Source: Membranipora membranacea (taxonomy: Eukaryota; Bryozoa; Gymnolaemata; Cheilostomatida; Membraniporidae). Taken from it: 64,000 nt of DNA. The position numbers and the translations under genes are program-made. Position 1 is the first letter of the stretch, and every line of letters starts with the position of its first letter. The notes beneath the pieces were generated by a model that saw only the letters and a program-made list of their open reading frames with translations, was not told the DNA's origin and searched no databases. Location: contig OU612067.1 in assembly GCA_914767715.1 (NCBI GenBank), forward strand, positions 2,728,001-2,792,000, in the 5' to 3' direction. This document shows, piece after piece, positions 11,442 to 23,195 of the stretch.

Positions 11442-13304
11442 CTGTAACAAGTCATTGACAATTAGTATAGTGACATCCTTGACTTGATAATAAACCTATA
11501 CAGGACGCTATATACAGCTGAAGTGATGAGGCACTTAATTGCGGGCGACGTAATGACATTGGAAGATGTAAAAACATTAGTGTTACCATCGATTTACTGT
11601 CCATAATTAAGTTCTTTGTTCATAACTTGATCAATCTTGATCGAATATTGAGTTTGAAAATTACTTTACAATCAGCAGCGTCTTGTAACAACTTGATGTT
11701 ACTTCTTCTGCTAAAAAATATTATGCCTTAAATTTACGTTTATGACCAGCTGCTAAATCTATTGTAATTTTCAACTGAAAACCCGATCAAAATTGATCGA
11801 GTATCAACTGAAAACCTGGTATATGAGCTGCAAGTCAATGATAACCCCAATACTGCTACACCTTCAAATGCAGTCACATCGGCTACAATTAAAATGCCTC
11901 AGCGCCTCAATGCTGATGCTCCATATAGTGTCCTGTCTGGGTTAATTTTTAAGTCTATCAAATATTCATATTGGTATCTGTCTGTCGAAAGCTGCCACCA
12001 CTAGGATCACAAAAAATTAAACATGTCTCATCACATAAAGCAACTTCACGCCATCATAAATCCTGAACATATTGTTTTGGTAAAAATGTTCAACTCTTTT
12101 GTGAAATAATCACAATTTGTAAATTACATTTGGCTACCATCGTTTTATTTGTTCTGCAGAAAAGATAAATAAGATGAATCTAAATCTTTGGATTTTTTTT
12201 TATACTTTCATCCATCTGGGCCAAGTTGGAACTTGTTAAGATTATGATTCTGGGGATCATTCAATTAGAAACAGTCAAAATTGCAATCTGATCTTTCACT
12301 CAGTGAGTGTGCAATACCGGCTAGGGCTCTTGGTTTCAGATCCCTCTCTCATCGATGGAACTTTTACATTCTGAGTGAGCGATTTTGTCTAATTGAAAGA
12401 CCAAGTGATAATTTTGAGAGATGTGATAGCGATAACTTGCTTCAGTGATGCACAGCTTTTTCTAATTGATAGACCCCCCTGATTATCCATCGCCATGATC
12501 ATGTCTGAAGAAAAATTATTACTGAGGACAGGACTAGAGAGGGAGAAAACATGTTAATCTGCAAAAAACTTTCAATTCAAACAAAAACAAATAAAAACAT
12601 ACCTAACACATAGCATGATCAAACACAATTTCTGATGGGAGGGACAATTTTTGTGCGGGCAATAATTCCAAAATATTTTTTCCATGATATCCATACCCAT
12701 ACCCAAAATATGATTAACTCAAGTTAATCATACCCTTACCATGACTCAAAACCTCAATCGTCGAATTTTTGGGCCGGTTTAACTGATAAATTTAGCTATT
12801 TCCTATCACTAAAATCAGTTCAGAAATTCTTACAAACCCAGATTCTTATCATCTGCTTGAAACCTTCTTGGATATTTTTGTGCAAGCACTAGAGGGAGTC
12901 TTCGGACAGAATCATGGGACAGCATGTGACGTAACACTATGGTGTTTAAATTGTGTTATATAGGGTGTCATCGGATGAGGGTATTGAGGTGAATGGTCTG
13001 CGCCTGAATGGATGTAAATAGTGAATAGCCTGTCCGGGAACGAGATTAGTCAGTTGATACTCATCATACCTCCCTTTTATCAAAATGCTTCACATTAAAA
13101 TTGGTATAACACACTGGAATTGGGCAAAACAAAAACAATATTTGAAGCGCTTTGCAGCCTACTTTCCGATGACAGGTATTCAGCTCAGAACCTAAAACAA
13201 CCCTATAATCCAAAATATGAAAGTAAAAAGTATTTCTACCGAGTTGATTCGACCCAAATAATGACAGAGATGCTGAGTGGTTGAGAACCTATACACTGCA
13301 TTAC
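11442..13304. other. FReD intron c-d, no other gene seen
   Basis: It contains the 24-bp palindrome at about 12708-12731 and AT-rich sequence. A short stretch near 12.36-12.42 kb (GAGTGAGCGATTTTGTCTAA) resembles 26.76-26.82 kb and may be an old repeat. Confidence 0.5.
12708..12731. repeat. Palindrome TATGATTAACT-CA-AGTTAATCATA
   Basis: The two 11-bp arms are perfectly complementary with a 2-bp centre. It is near position 12.7 kb, in the FReD c-d intron, with no clear function. Confidence 0.8.
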
Positions 13305-13574
13305 CTTTATAGCTTATAGCGCAATTTCCACCAACATGATCATCATTATCCTTATATTGTGTTGAGAACTGGCTATTAGTCAAGGGGGTAATTGAGACAC
13401 CACCAACAGCAGATCCATCAAAATCACCCTGCAAAATATATTATGAAAATGTATTATAATGAAGACAGTTTATTTGTTTGATTACTAACATTGCCACTAA
13501 ACATGCTGTTGATATAGATCTTATAACTGGAGATAACCTAGTATGCCTGTATTTCTATTTAAGATTGTGCATTT

Positions 13575-13690
13575 GTTTACTAGGTTGGCCTAGCAGCTCA
13601 CAGGGTAGATCACTGATCTGACAACAGGTACGAGGTACAACTCCCTTGCATTGCCAAAAGTATTATCTGAGAAGATGAGTATGTAAGTTG
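13575..13690 (+). mobile_element. Possible tRNA-derived SINE head
   Basis: GCCTAGCAGCTCACAGGGTA followed by GATCTGACAACAGGTACGAG and a degenerate ACAACTCCC resembles a tRNA cloverleaf order, with weak A and B boxes. Confidence 0.35.
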
Positions 13691-14759
13691 TTCAAATGTG
13701 TACCAGCGCAGTAGGTATGCATTAGCCAGAGCTAACTCGAGTGCTTGGACTAGCAACTGGGCCGCAATTATGTAGTTTCTACATAGAAGCTACAGAGAGA
13801 GAGCATGGAATAACTAAACAACAATAGGATTTACTGGGGGAGAAATTAAAATTATTATCATGTTGATTGCTTCATTCGCTTCTTCGTGAGGACCACCATT
13901 TTTCAATAAAAGAGGCTGAGTCAGTGTAAAAGCAGTGAGCTAAAGTTCATTCTTTGGTACCTATTATACCTTTATACCTAAAATGATCATCCACTAGCAG
14001 TATAACAGTAAGGCCTAGACCTGGTTTGCTAGACTGCTACACTTACAGCAGAGATTATCACAAATCGTATCGGTCACAGGTGGCCTAGATATAGATATTT
14101 TAGTGTTAATCTGTAACACAAAAGGTAACATTCTTTAGACCCTTCTAGACCTAGGGTAATTGGAATCATGGAGCGGTTATAGATTTGGACGCAATCTTCA
14201 TTCTTCATTCCACATATTTTTGTCACTCTAGTTGGTCTTGTGAGTTACAGCTTCTTTTTAATCAATTAATGAATCACAATGCATTTTTAGAAGCGAAGCT
14301 AAAAAAGTACTATCTAATGGACAAAAACAAGGAATGAAAATGCAAGTAAAAGTGAGCTTGATAAAAGAAGTAGAAAAGTTTAATGTCCGGCTCACATCAT
14401 TATATGAATTGACACCCAAGCTCGCTATGGAAAATCTGGATTTGTCCCTAGATTTATAACGGAGACCAAGTTGTTTATCATTTTAAGGTGATTGCTAAGA
14501 CCGAGACAAAACGGTTCATGTTATACGTCATTCCGAAGGGTAGGTCATCAGCTTTCAAAATTAATATTGCGCCTTTGCCTTGTCTCAACTTTTTACCAAG
14601 TGAAATTCGTGATTTCTAAACATTGGTTGACAATCCTTATAGGCAATCCTCAAATTATTCGTTACAGCAAAAGTCATGATGTGCAATATTAAAAATGTAC
14701 CAAACTGGAGCTAAGGAAAATAACTTATGCATTCTCTCAAAATTTGCTATACTAGGGTA

Positions 14760-14940
14760 CAGTTTTGTTAACTCTTCTTGACATAGGAGTTGAAATTAAA
14801 TTTTTTATCTAAAATCACTCCCAAGTATTTCAACTGATCTGACTGCTTGAAACAAATGCCCTGACAATTTGGTTTTGGAAAATTTGTATTGTTACAATTG
14901 GAGATGGTTATAACATCTGTTTTTTATGCATACATTACCA
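14760..14940 (-). mobile_element. Non-LTR reverse-transcriptase fragment
   Basis: The minus strand reads KTDVITISN, then NCQGICFKQSDQLKYLGV, then ILDKKFNFNSYV. This is the NPxKT...YLGVxLD block that follows the YADD motif in jockey/CR1/RTE-type retrotransposons. Stops bracket it (an upstream TAA and a TAA after KKS). It lies in the big b-c intron of the FReD pseudogene. Confidence 0.7.
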
Positions 14941-16442
14941 ATTTATAGTTATCATACCAGTCAGAAGCTGAGACTAGCGTTAGATTATTTCAACTGGTTA
15001 ACATAAGACAGAAAAAAATTATCTAATGTATAGGAAGATCATTGATGAAGGCAATATAAGTAAAAGGCCAAAAATCCTTGAGGGACTCCAGTCAGATTTG
15101 ACTACTATCAAACAATTTTATAATTTACCTTCATGATTTGAAACCTCTTGAGAAATAGCATTTATCTCATTTTATTAACAAATTGGATTGAGGTTTGGGC
15201 AGTGAAGTTTCCAGAACAAAACCCAGATTGTCTGCAGCACAGAATACTGTTGGACTCCATAAGGTGGGCTTAAACTTGCACATAATAGGGCAGTGATATT
15301 GGACAGTAATTACTGAGGAATATTGTCATTATAACCAGTTGAATGTGTATTTTAAGTCCAATTGCTAGATAACCGATATCATAAAAATCTGGTGGAAACT
15401 ATGGAAACTGGATGGAGAAGAACTAGCAGGCTGGCAGAGAAGCGTGGATAAGTTGTGGCGGTGATGACAAGTTAAGTTGAATATGGGCCGTGGCATGACC
15501 TGCAAAATTCACATATCATATCCACAATGCCTGTGTATCATCATGTATTGGTTATAGTTTTCTCAATTACTCCTTATTAAACGAACGAAATCGATGCAGG
15601 TTAAAAGGCTGCAATGGCCTCATCTCTTACACTCCTCCCATTAGTATCAGTCTTACTCAGAAATTGACTAGATAAGATCATTTATTAACTATCATACAGG
15701 TGACAATTTTCTGAAAATTAATCAAATAATGATTATATCACCATTGAAACATGCATGATTTAAATTAAGACTGCACACCCCCTACTGCAAGTAATGGGTG
15801 TTTAATCAAAATCTATTATTTCATATAAAATACTGAATATTGCAGGTTCACCGCCTCTTGGTCGGCCAACAAATAGTTGGCTCTCAAAATCAAGTTCCAC
15901 TGACATCGATCATTATCACAAGCAAAATGATGAAAAATATCATTAATAACTTTTAAACTGACGAATATTATTGATTTATTTTTCTGGTGTAAGATTTAAA
16001 ACATATTGTTGAGAATGAAAAATGAGTGCAAACAAAATTTCACTGAATTCATGCATTGATTTATGCAATGTGTTCTTCTGCAAGTGATTGACCATGAGAG
16101 GACAATTTTGCGATGTAAGAATGAATAAAATTTTAGAGATATAGATATAGTCACATTCGCCAGACTAGCAGATGTAGTTTATGTATCACTTAAACCAAGG
16201 GGAATGGTGTGATAAAGATTTCAAAATGTTTATCCTTATTTATAAAACATACAGTCTGGACTTTAATTCCAATGATACAAACATGTCTATAAAATGAGTT
16301 ATTAGATGAAGATTTAGATTTTGAAATCAACGATTTACAAAACAGTGAGATATATTCAAGGAGGTCAACAAAACAATATTTTCAATATGTAAAGGGCAAT
16401 GGATTTGAGTTATTTAGTCAAGATTTAACTTATAAATCCTAC

Positions 16443-18259
16443 CTTTCAAAACTGGTGTTTCAAGTTCCTCCGGTTCTTCGCAACTTTCAGAAGTTTGCTG
16501 AAAAGAAAAAAAAAGGCTAGATGTAGATGGTATGATTAATCTTATTTTACTGTTAAAATAAAGTCAGATCAGTCATCTATAAGCACCAGGTTTGAGGCTC
16601 TGATCAAGAACTGGAATCAATTAATATTTGTCACATCTTAAAAGAACAATCAAAGTGAATTAATGAGATAACAAATGGATATTCATGCCATGACTGTAAC
16701 AAACAAAATATATTTCCTGTATGCAAGTTTCTTAGCAGACTGAGCTGTTGGCTTCCATTTTATAATGCTTAAATGACCAGGGTTGTTCTCCAGCTAAGCT
16801 AAGATTCATGATCTCATGAACAAATATTTCGCATATAACTTTGCACTTTTGTATCATCATGAAATTGGATGAAACCAGTTGTAATCAAACATAACTTGTG
16901 CCATCAAAGATATTATTCTAGCAAAGAATTGAAAAAGATTAACCCAAATTCTGAGGTGCAAGTTTTTGATGGTCCAAGAGGGTCAGTTTTGAAGCTGAGT
17001 AGCACTGATAATTTTAAGCATTATTTCATGGATGTTATAAGTAATCATGGTCAAAAAAAATTAGTCATCGTAGTCAAGTGAAAAAGCTATTGAACCAGTG
17101 TGATTCTATTAAAGAGATATGATGGTAGTTTGATACAGGTAGTGTCGACACTTTCAAAATAACTGGTCGATTGCCTTATTATCTCTTTGTAACGCTGTCA
17201 ATACTGGCTTAGGCAGTTGAAAAAGAAATTAATAGTGGTTCACCTCATCCAGCCTCTCCAGATAGGTAAAGCTAGTAACAATCTCTGATTTCTTTGCATA
17301 GGATCCAATGTGATTTTTAGTGTATATGGAGCAAAGAGAAGCTGCGGAATCATAGATCATTGATCAGCAATTCTGCCAACCAAGATTTATACAGTTCATG
17401 GACACTTTCATCATACTGCGGCCTGAAAATAAGATTTGAGTAAAGTAACAGCTTTATATACCTTAATTGTCCATCTACAAACATCTTTATGAATTTTTTT
17501 CATGCAGTGACAGAACAAATAATGTAAAAAAAAGGAAATGCGGAGAGGCAAAGAATAAGCACACTAACTTAATTTGTGCCATCTGAGTGTACTAAATGAA
17601 GAATATTTCAAATCATAGTTTAATTATGCCGATTCTGGCTAAATTTCCTGAAATTCATTTATGGTAACTGAAACACAACTTAGTTCTTATTCAAGCTGGT
17701 GTAAAGAAATAGATAACTTTTATGCCTTTAATGAGAATCTTGTTATTAAGCCTGCGTGCCAGTGCTGAATCTATCAATAACCATGAGCTGTGACCTAGTT
17801 CCCGAGAACCAGGGGGGCTCAACGTGATTGAATATTCTCCTGGCTCAGTACACCAACAGAAACAGAGCACTCGGGCTTGAGTTTTGAGTCCTGGGGAATT
17901 AGATCTTTTGGATTTGAAAAAACATGGGTATTTCTGCACTTTCCTCACATATTTAATCTTGGACTGATATCAAATAAAGGAGTGATGGCAAGTTTGCGCT
18001 CTACTTTTTGAAGAGTCACCTGTTCTGCCATGTTTTTTTCCTCTTCCACCTGCACATAGGCCCCAATATGGCTTGTATCTATGTATAATTGACTGACATA
18101 CTCACATTTTAGAGTACTCTCTGGCTGCAGACAATTTCCTCTTATCTCAGCATTCTTCTCATGCTTAAAGGTACCAAATTTTGTTGAGAAAGCAGTAACA
18201 GTGTTCTTTGATTGCAGGTTCACCATCCAGACTACAACCAGGGCATACAGTAATAGCAT
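16443..18259 (-). CDS. Duplicated 5' exons of the FReD gene (signal-peptide exon and TPVLK exon)
   Basis: Exon 18259-18106 encodes a Met-initiated hydrophobic leader (MLLLYALVVVWMV) followed by a short Cys-containing region (GNCLQPESTLK). Exon 16497-16443 (55 bp) encodes QTSESCEEPEELETPVLK. Both have close paralogs at about 22090-21960 and 21159-21105. They lie inside the b-c intron of the broken FReD gene, on the same strand. The 18106 exon ends in phase 1 if its GTGAGT donor is used, while the 55-bp exon begins in phase 0, so either another small exon or the alternative GTATGT donor is needed. No FReD exons a or b were found between 16443 and 13428. Two readings are possible: a tandem gene that lost its middle, or an alternative promoter that would splice onto exons c and d. 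Confidence 0.55.
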
Positions 18260-21200
18260 TTTATTGAAAATCTATCAAACCGATGTCCATTATAATGTAC
18301 AGCTGTTCTGGACAGTACCAATTTCACAATTTGAGTCAAGCAACATCCACAGTCTGATCTTATCAATAAATTCAGTTTTATTTTTGTGTGATACAAACAC
18401 ATGATATTGATTTAGATTATACAACTTATTTGCACAAAGCTCAGAAAGTCATATTTATTTTAGATGTATTGCATTGCTTCCTATATAGATATGACATTGG
18501 ATGATTCCGAGGGAATAGGTTTTTTATGTTATTATTGATTACCCAAGTCATAACTTATATTGTTGAGGTTTAGAGCTTCACTTGTAAATATCATAATCTT
18601 TCCTTCCATAACTATAATTATTTGATCACATATTTGTAATATCAATGTCATGTGCTTGTTTAATTTAGACCAGTGATAGCAGCCTCACAGTTTCTGCTTT
18701 AATAATATTTGTTGAAATAGGGGATATCCTTGCACAGACTTTTGAAGTATTGAAATTTTGGCTAGCTTAAGAATTGACATAATTCCATCACTATGTATAA
18801 CTCTAACTAGATGCACATTCATTCTGAGATGTACGAAAAATATTGAATAGTCTTGAGGTGAGCTCAAACCAGAACTCTCAGTTCTTGCGAGCAAATATTG
18901 AATGGGTTAACTTCAATGCCTCATATCTCAGCTTCTAATGGTCTAAGACAGTAAGTTTTGGGGTTTTTTTAAGCTGACTAACAACTTCGATTTCAAAGAT
19001 GCGTTTAACAGGTTTGGAGAGCGAAAAGAGCCACTACAATCTACAACAAAAGTTAATTAACTTTCCCTAGCTCTAAACGCCTGGCTCAGTTCAGAGATAG
19101 CTTTAACGAGACATCCACCACTACATGGTTGCGTTTAGTTTGGTAGCAAAAAGACATTATTCCTTTGATATTATACGAGCTTTCCTGGCCCATATCATGA
19201 TTACAGATTATGTTGATATAGTCATGACACACATAATTTATGTTTAACTCAAATTTAGAGCGCAACAAACATGAAACAAAGTTGAAATTACCTTCAGACA
19301 ATAACATGAGCCAGTGGTTATATTCTGTAGTTATTCAGGATTTTTCCAGTAAACTTCAAACCCAATAAGCATGGCTTCATTAGCTTTATTGGAATTGTGA
19401 AGTGACAGTTTGGTAGGCTAGTAGAGGAGGATGGGAACTTGCTAATACTATCATAAATCTTTACCAAGATAAGCTTTCAAGTGTCTTTTGTCATATCAAT
19501 GTTATTGCATGATTACAGCAGTACCAGTTCAGTTACTTAAAAATATTAACTTTTAGGAACGATATAAGGTGCAATATGAAAATGCTCCAGAAATTCTATA
19601 GTGTCAAATGACATGGTATTGGTATGTTACGAAGGCAGCTACTTATCATAATAGTTTTACAGATGGTCAATGTTAGCTTTTGGTGTAGTAAAATCTTTTT
19701 ATTATTATCCTAAACCCATTGTATGAATTTCATGGGTCTGTATGGAGGCTCCCCCAACTCACTGCAGAACCATTGTTAAATTTGCACCTCCAGAATTTTC
19801 ATTTGTGATCCCACTCACTATCACAGTTGACAAAGGGTCGACTTGACTAGAATCAATTTTGGAGCTAAACCCACCACACTTATCCGGTAATTGTCACTCT
19901 CTCCAGCTAGACAAAATTTCTCCCACTCCATATTCAGCTCTGTTTCATCATAATCCCTCGGATAGATATGAAGGGTCTGTTGATATTGAGTCAAAAGATG
20001 AATGTGTTCATTACCTGAAACGATAGTCAATAATTTCAACACAAAAAACTGCATGTGTATTTCTTTTATCATTTAAAACAAAATATCATTTAAAGTGTGT
20101 ACAATAAATAATTTCTGCCCACATCACTTTATAATAAATAGTTCAATATCTTCCAGAAAGACATCGACTGAAGAATTCAATAGTGAAATGGTCTACTCAA
20201 ATTGATGGCAAGTGTTTCAGTTAATTTTTGAATGTTTAAATCTATGTCATTATGTCCAATACCAAGTTTTCACAGTCTTTAAAAGCTTTTCATCAGTCAA
20301 GCAGGCTGAATGCATCCATTGTGCTAATAGTGACGTTTACCAGCATTTACAAAATAACTCGGTGCTCTCGCGCTTTCCATGCAGGGTAAAATGCATGTCA
20401 GAAAATTACCCCAAGTTTTCAAAGCCTTGCTCTAATTAAAACTGCTGATTTTAAGCCTTCTATAGAGAAAAGGATAGTACCATGCTGCTAATATTATGGC
20501 ACTCAAACATGGTACATAATTTTTAGGGCGTTTTAAGCCAATTATTGTATTGCGGTTTCCGGCTTTTCATGTTTAGTCTTTAACTCACCGATCCGATGCT
20601 CAGTTGTTTGAGATCCGAACCCGTCTCTGTACTCATCCCACTCTCTGTAAAGTCCTCACTTCCGTCATGCCTCCATTGTAGAACAGTCCAATCATGCTCA
20701 GAGTCAAACTCACGGCGTTCAAGAAATGAATAGCTACCTATTTCTAAAGTGAAGATACCATCTCCAGAATTTTGCAGATTTTCAAAATACCATTGACCAT
20801 CTAAAACAGACCAATTCGGTGTTTAAAAGTTTTAAACTGCTTCTGTAAACATGTCATATTATCTTTTCAGTATTATCGATTCGACGCGGAGACACACTGG
20901 ATAACCTTCTCCTGCTATTCTGAGAATTAAATTAATCAGACCATCAATGTAACACATGTCTATATAAATCCTTCTCGATGATCAACCATACAGTCTAACT
21001 AATGTAATGTAATGTCAATGGATGAAAAACACAGAGTTAAATTGAAAAAATATTGCCTGCAACGTTAAAAGAGGGAAGATTGTGCACAAAGAAGTAGGTT
21101 ATACCTTTCAAAACAGGTGTTGGAAGGTCCTCTGGTGCTGCACAGTTGTCATAAATTTGCTGAATAAATAGAAAAAATTGATGGTTGAAGAAAATTTATC

Positions 21201-22560
21201 ATACTGATTCAAGAAGGTAATATTAGTCATGCATAAGCACCGGGTCGTGGGTTTGATTGGGCATCTAATAAGTCAAAATAGGTAAGTTAATATTCTTCAC
21301 CAACCATTTTTATTGTAGAATATAATCATCAGCAAAAAACTACGTTAGTTTCAGGAAAAATGATCAAAGCAGCTAGTTTAGGAAAATTAAGAATGATTAA
21401 CTATCATGATGTGAGAGCACATGACAAAGTAAATAAATATGATATGAATGCAATGTTTTACATTGTTACAGTGGCAGGGCAACTGTCTCACATCGGATCC
21501 TCCAGAACATGGTCAAAAAAGACTTGTGTCTGTGGTTCATCTTTAAAACATGTCATACTCGAGCCAGAGGAAAAAAAACATTTTTAGTAAGATACCTTTT
21601 GAATTTATCCATTCATCTGTCGATATTCCAATTTTGCAGCAAGAAAAAAGTGGAAATTATGTAATGAGCTTAGCTTAGCTCAACATAATGCTGGTGAACT
21701 ATAACTGTACTTCTCAATTTGACCTATTGATAAGCAGACATTTTGCCACTGAGGAATGAAATATCGGTACCATATACAGCAGATTCCTACCAAATGAAGG
21801 AGTTGTGGCAAGTTCACTCAAAGGTCACCTGCTTTGCTGAGTTTTGTGCAACATAACTCTCAACAGGGTACTGTTAAATAAAAGCTGCACAGCACATTAG
21901 CCGCACACATTCTATACCTTATTGTGTATCATACACTGACATACTCACATGTGATCGTTCTTTCAAGCAGCAGGCAGTTTCCTTTTATCTCTTGTTTAAA
22001 GGTACCACACTTTGCTGTGAAAGCAACTTCAGTCAGGTACATGAACCAGATCACAACCAGAGAATACACAAGTTTAATTCTATTAAAACTTTAGATAACT
22101 TAACCTTTCTCCATGTATGGCTCTCCTGCAACTGCACCCAAGTCACAATTTGAGCAAAATACCATCTCCATCCTGGCAGTGTATTACTAGGTTACATTCT
22201 ATTTTCTGGTGATCACATAAATATTATATACATATTTGCATAGGTGTCAGAGCTTGGCTTTGTTTGTTTAGCCTCACATAGCTTACTTTATAGGTGTCCA
22301 ATGTGTGGTGTATTATTAGCTTTAGGAAATAGGTTTTTTTGTTCAAATATTTTCTATTGCTGTACTTAAAATCATAACTTTGATTGCTGTGCGAAACATC
22401 AAAATACAATAATCTTTCCTTCCTTTTATATATTCTTACTGAGTACATATTTGTCAAAATGATGAAAATTTCTATTTTTATTTATGTGGAAGTTTATAAA
22501 TAATTCAAAGGAGTAATATTTTACCTGGAGGAAATGTTCACCATTTCAAATAGGCTTTAA

Positions 22561-22620
22561 GACTACCCAAAGAGCAAAGCAGTTTATTATCAGGCAGTAA
22601 GTACTGATGCACTCATGCAA
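22561..22620 (+). mobile_element. Single arm of a foldback element
   Basis: GACTACCCAAAGAGCAAAGC ... ATCAGGCAGTAAGTAC resembles the left arm of the foldback element at 56968-57315 (GACTACCCAAAAACCAATGC ... AGTCAGGCAGTAACTTAC). The opposite arm was not located. Confidence 0.45.
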
Positions 22621-22971
22621 GTTTAAAAAAAAGAGAAAAACTTTGAAACTTTTTGGGGAAAACAGTATTGAAAGCATCAGGGATTTTCCCTCCTGCTCAC
22701 AACGCCAATTATGAGTGGGCAACTGTACAGTACAAACAAGATGAACTGCCAACTCTATCTGATTTATATCATTGTGAAGTCTTGAATACCTGAGAAAAGT
22801 GGGTATTATCTCCCCATAGCTCTTCATGGTATAATTAATGTTTGAGCTATAGGTTGTCCCCTCCTGCTCCAGTATCAATGTGGGGTATAAATTTGACTGT
22901 AATGTGAAAGGCAAATGAGGTGCCACTATCATATATACCAAATGCTGCATTTTTTCCGAGTTTTTCGGGCA

Positions 22972-23195
22972 GGCAGGGAAGGTGGCGTAGTGGTTGGGAT
23001 TCGAGCTAGACCATCCCAGTCACTCTCCATGCTGCTAATAGAGTTGAGCTCTCCATACATAAGCCTAGATTGCCCACTCCTTACTTATACAGGGGTGCGC
23101 TAATTTGAGTGTGTATGTGTATTCTGTGTAATATTTTTCAAGAACTGTAAAGACAGCTTTAGAGCTGATAATAAAAAGTGATTTACATTTACATT
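22972..23195 (+). mobile_element. tRNA-derived SINE, near full length
   Basis: The head carries GGTGGCGTAGTGGTTGGGAT (A-box-like); a body of about 180 bp follows and the element ends AATAAAAAGTGATTTACATT with a short ACATTT repeat tail. The ORFs overlapping it are not genes. Confidence 0.65.

Larger units (their letters stand above)
13429..16442. other. Intronic region between FReD exon c and the duplicated TPVLK exon
   Basis: Contents are the SINE-like head (13.6 kb), the RT fragment (14.76-14.94 kb) and otherwise AT-rich non-coding DNA. I looked for FReD exons a and b on the minus strand and did not find them. Confidence 0.5.
11281..22090 (-). pseudogene. Fibrinogen-related domain (FReD) gene, broken
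   Basis: Recognisable exons: a leader exon near 22090-21960 that has lost its ATG; 21159-21105 (ends TPVLK); FReD exon a 20800-20589; b 20014-19875; c 13428-13305; d 11441-11281. Exon a holds DWTVLQWRHDGSEDF and, one frame over, EWDEYRDGFG, the classic start of a FReD, so one base is missing at about 20648-20652. Exon b has GNEHIHLLT and GESDNYRISV. Exon c has DNDDHVGGNCAISYK. Exon d has WWFAACHYANVNG, which fits the fibrinogen C-terminal signature. Phases a-b-c-d are compatible once the missing base is allowed for, which suggests one ancestral gene with an intron of about 6.4 kb. An in-frame TAA at 11362-11364 interrupts exon d, after which homology resumes (GIQWYKRN). FReD proteins are typically secreted lectin or immune-type proteins. 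Confidence 0.75.

Noticed and set aside
16869-17081. 70-codon plus-strand ORF (MKPVVIKHNLCHQ...)
   Set aside because: It looks plausible in composition but has no known motif and lies antisense in an intron of the duplicated FReD exons.
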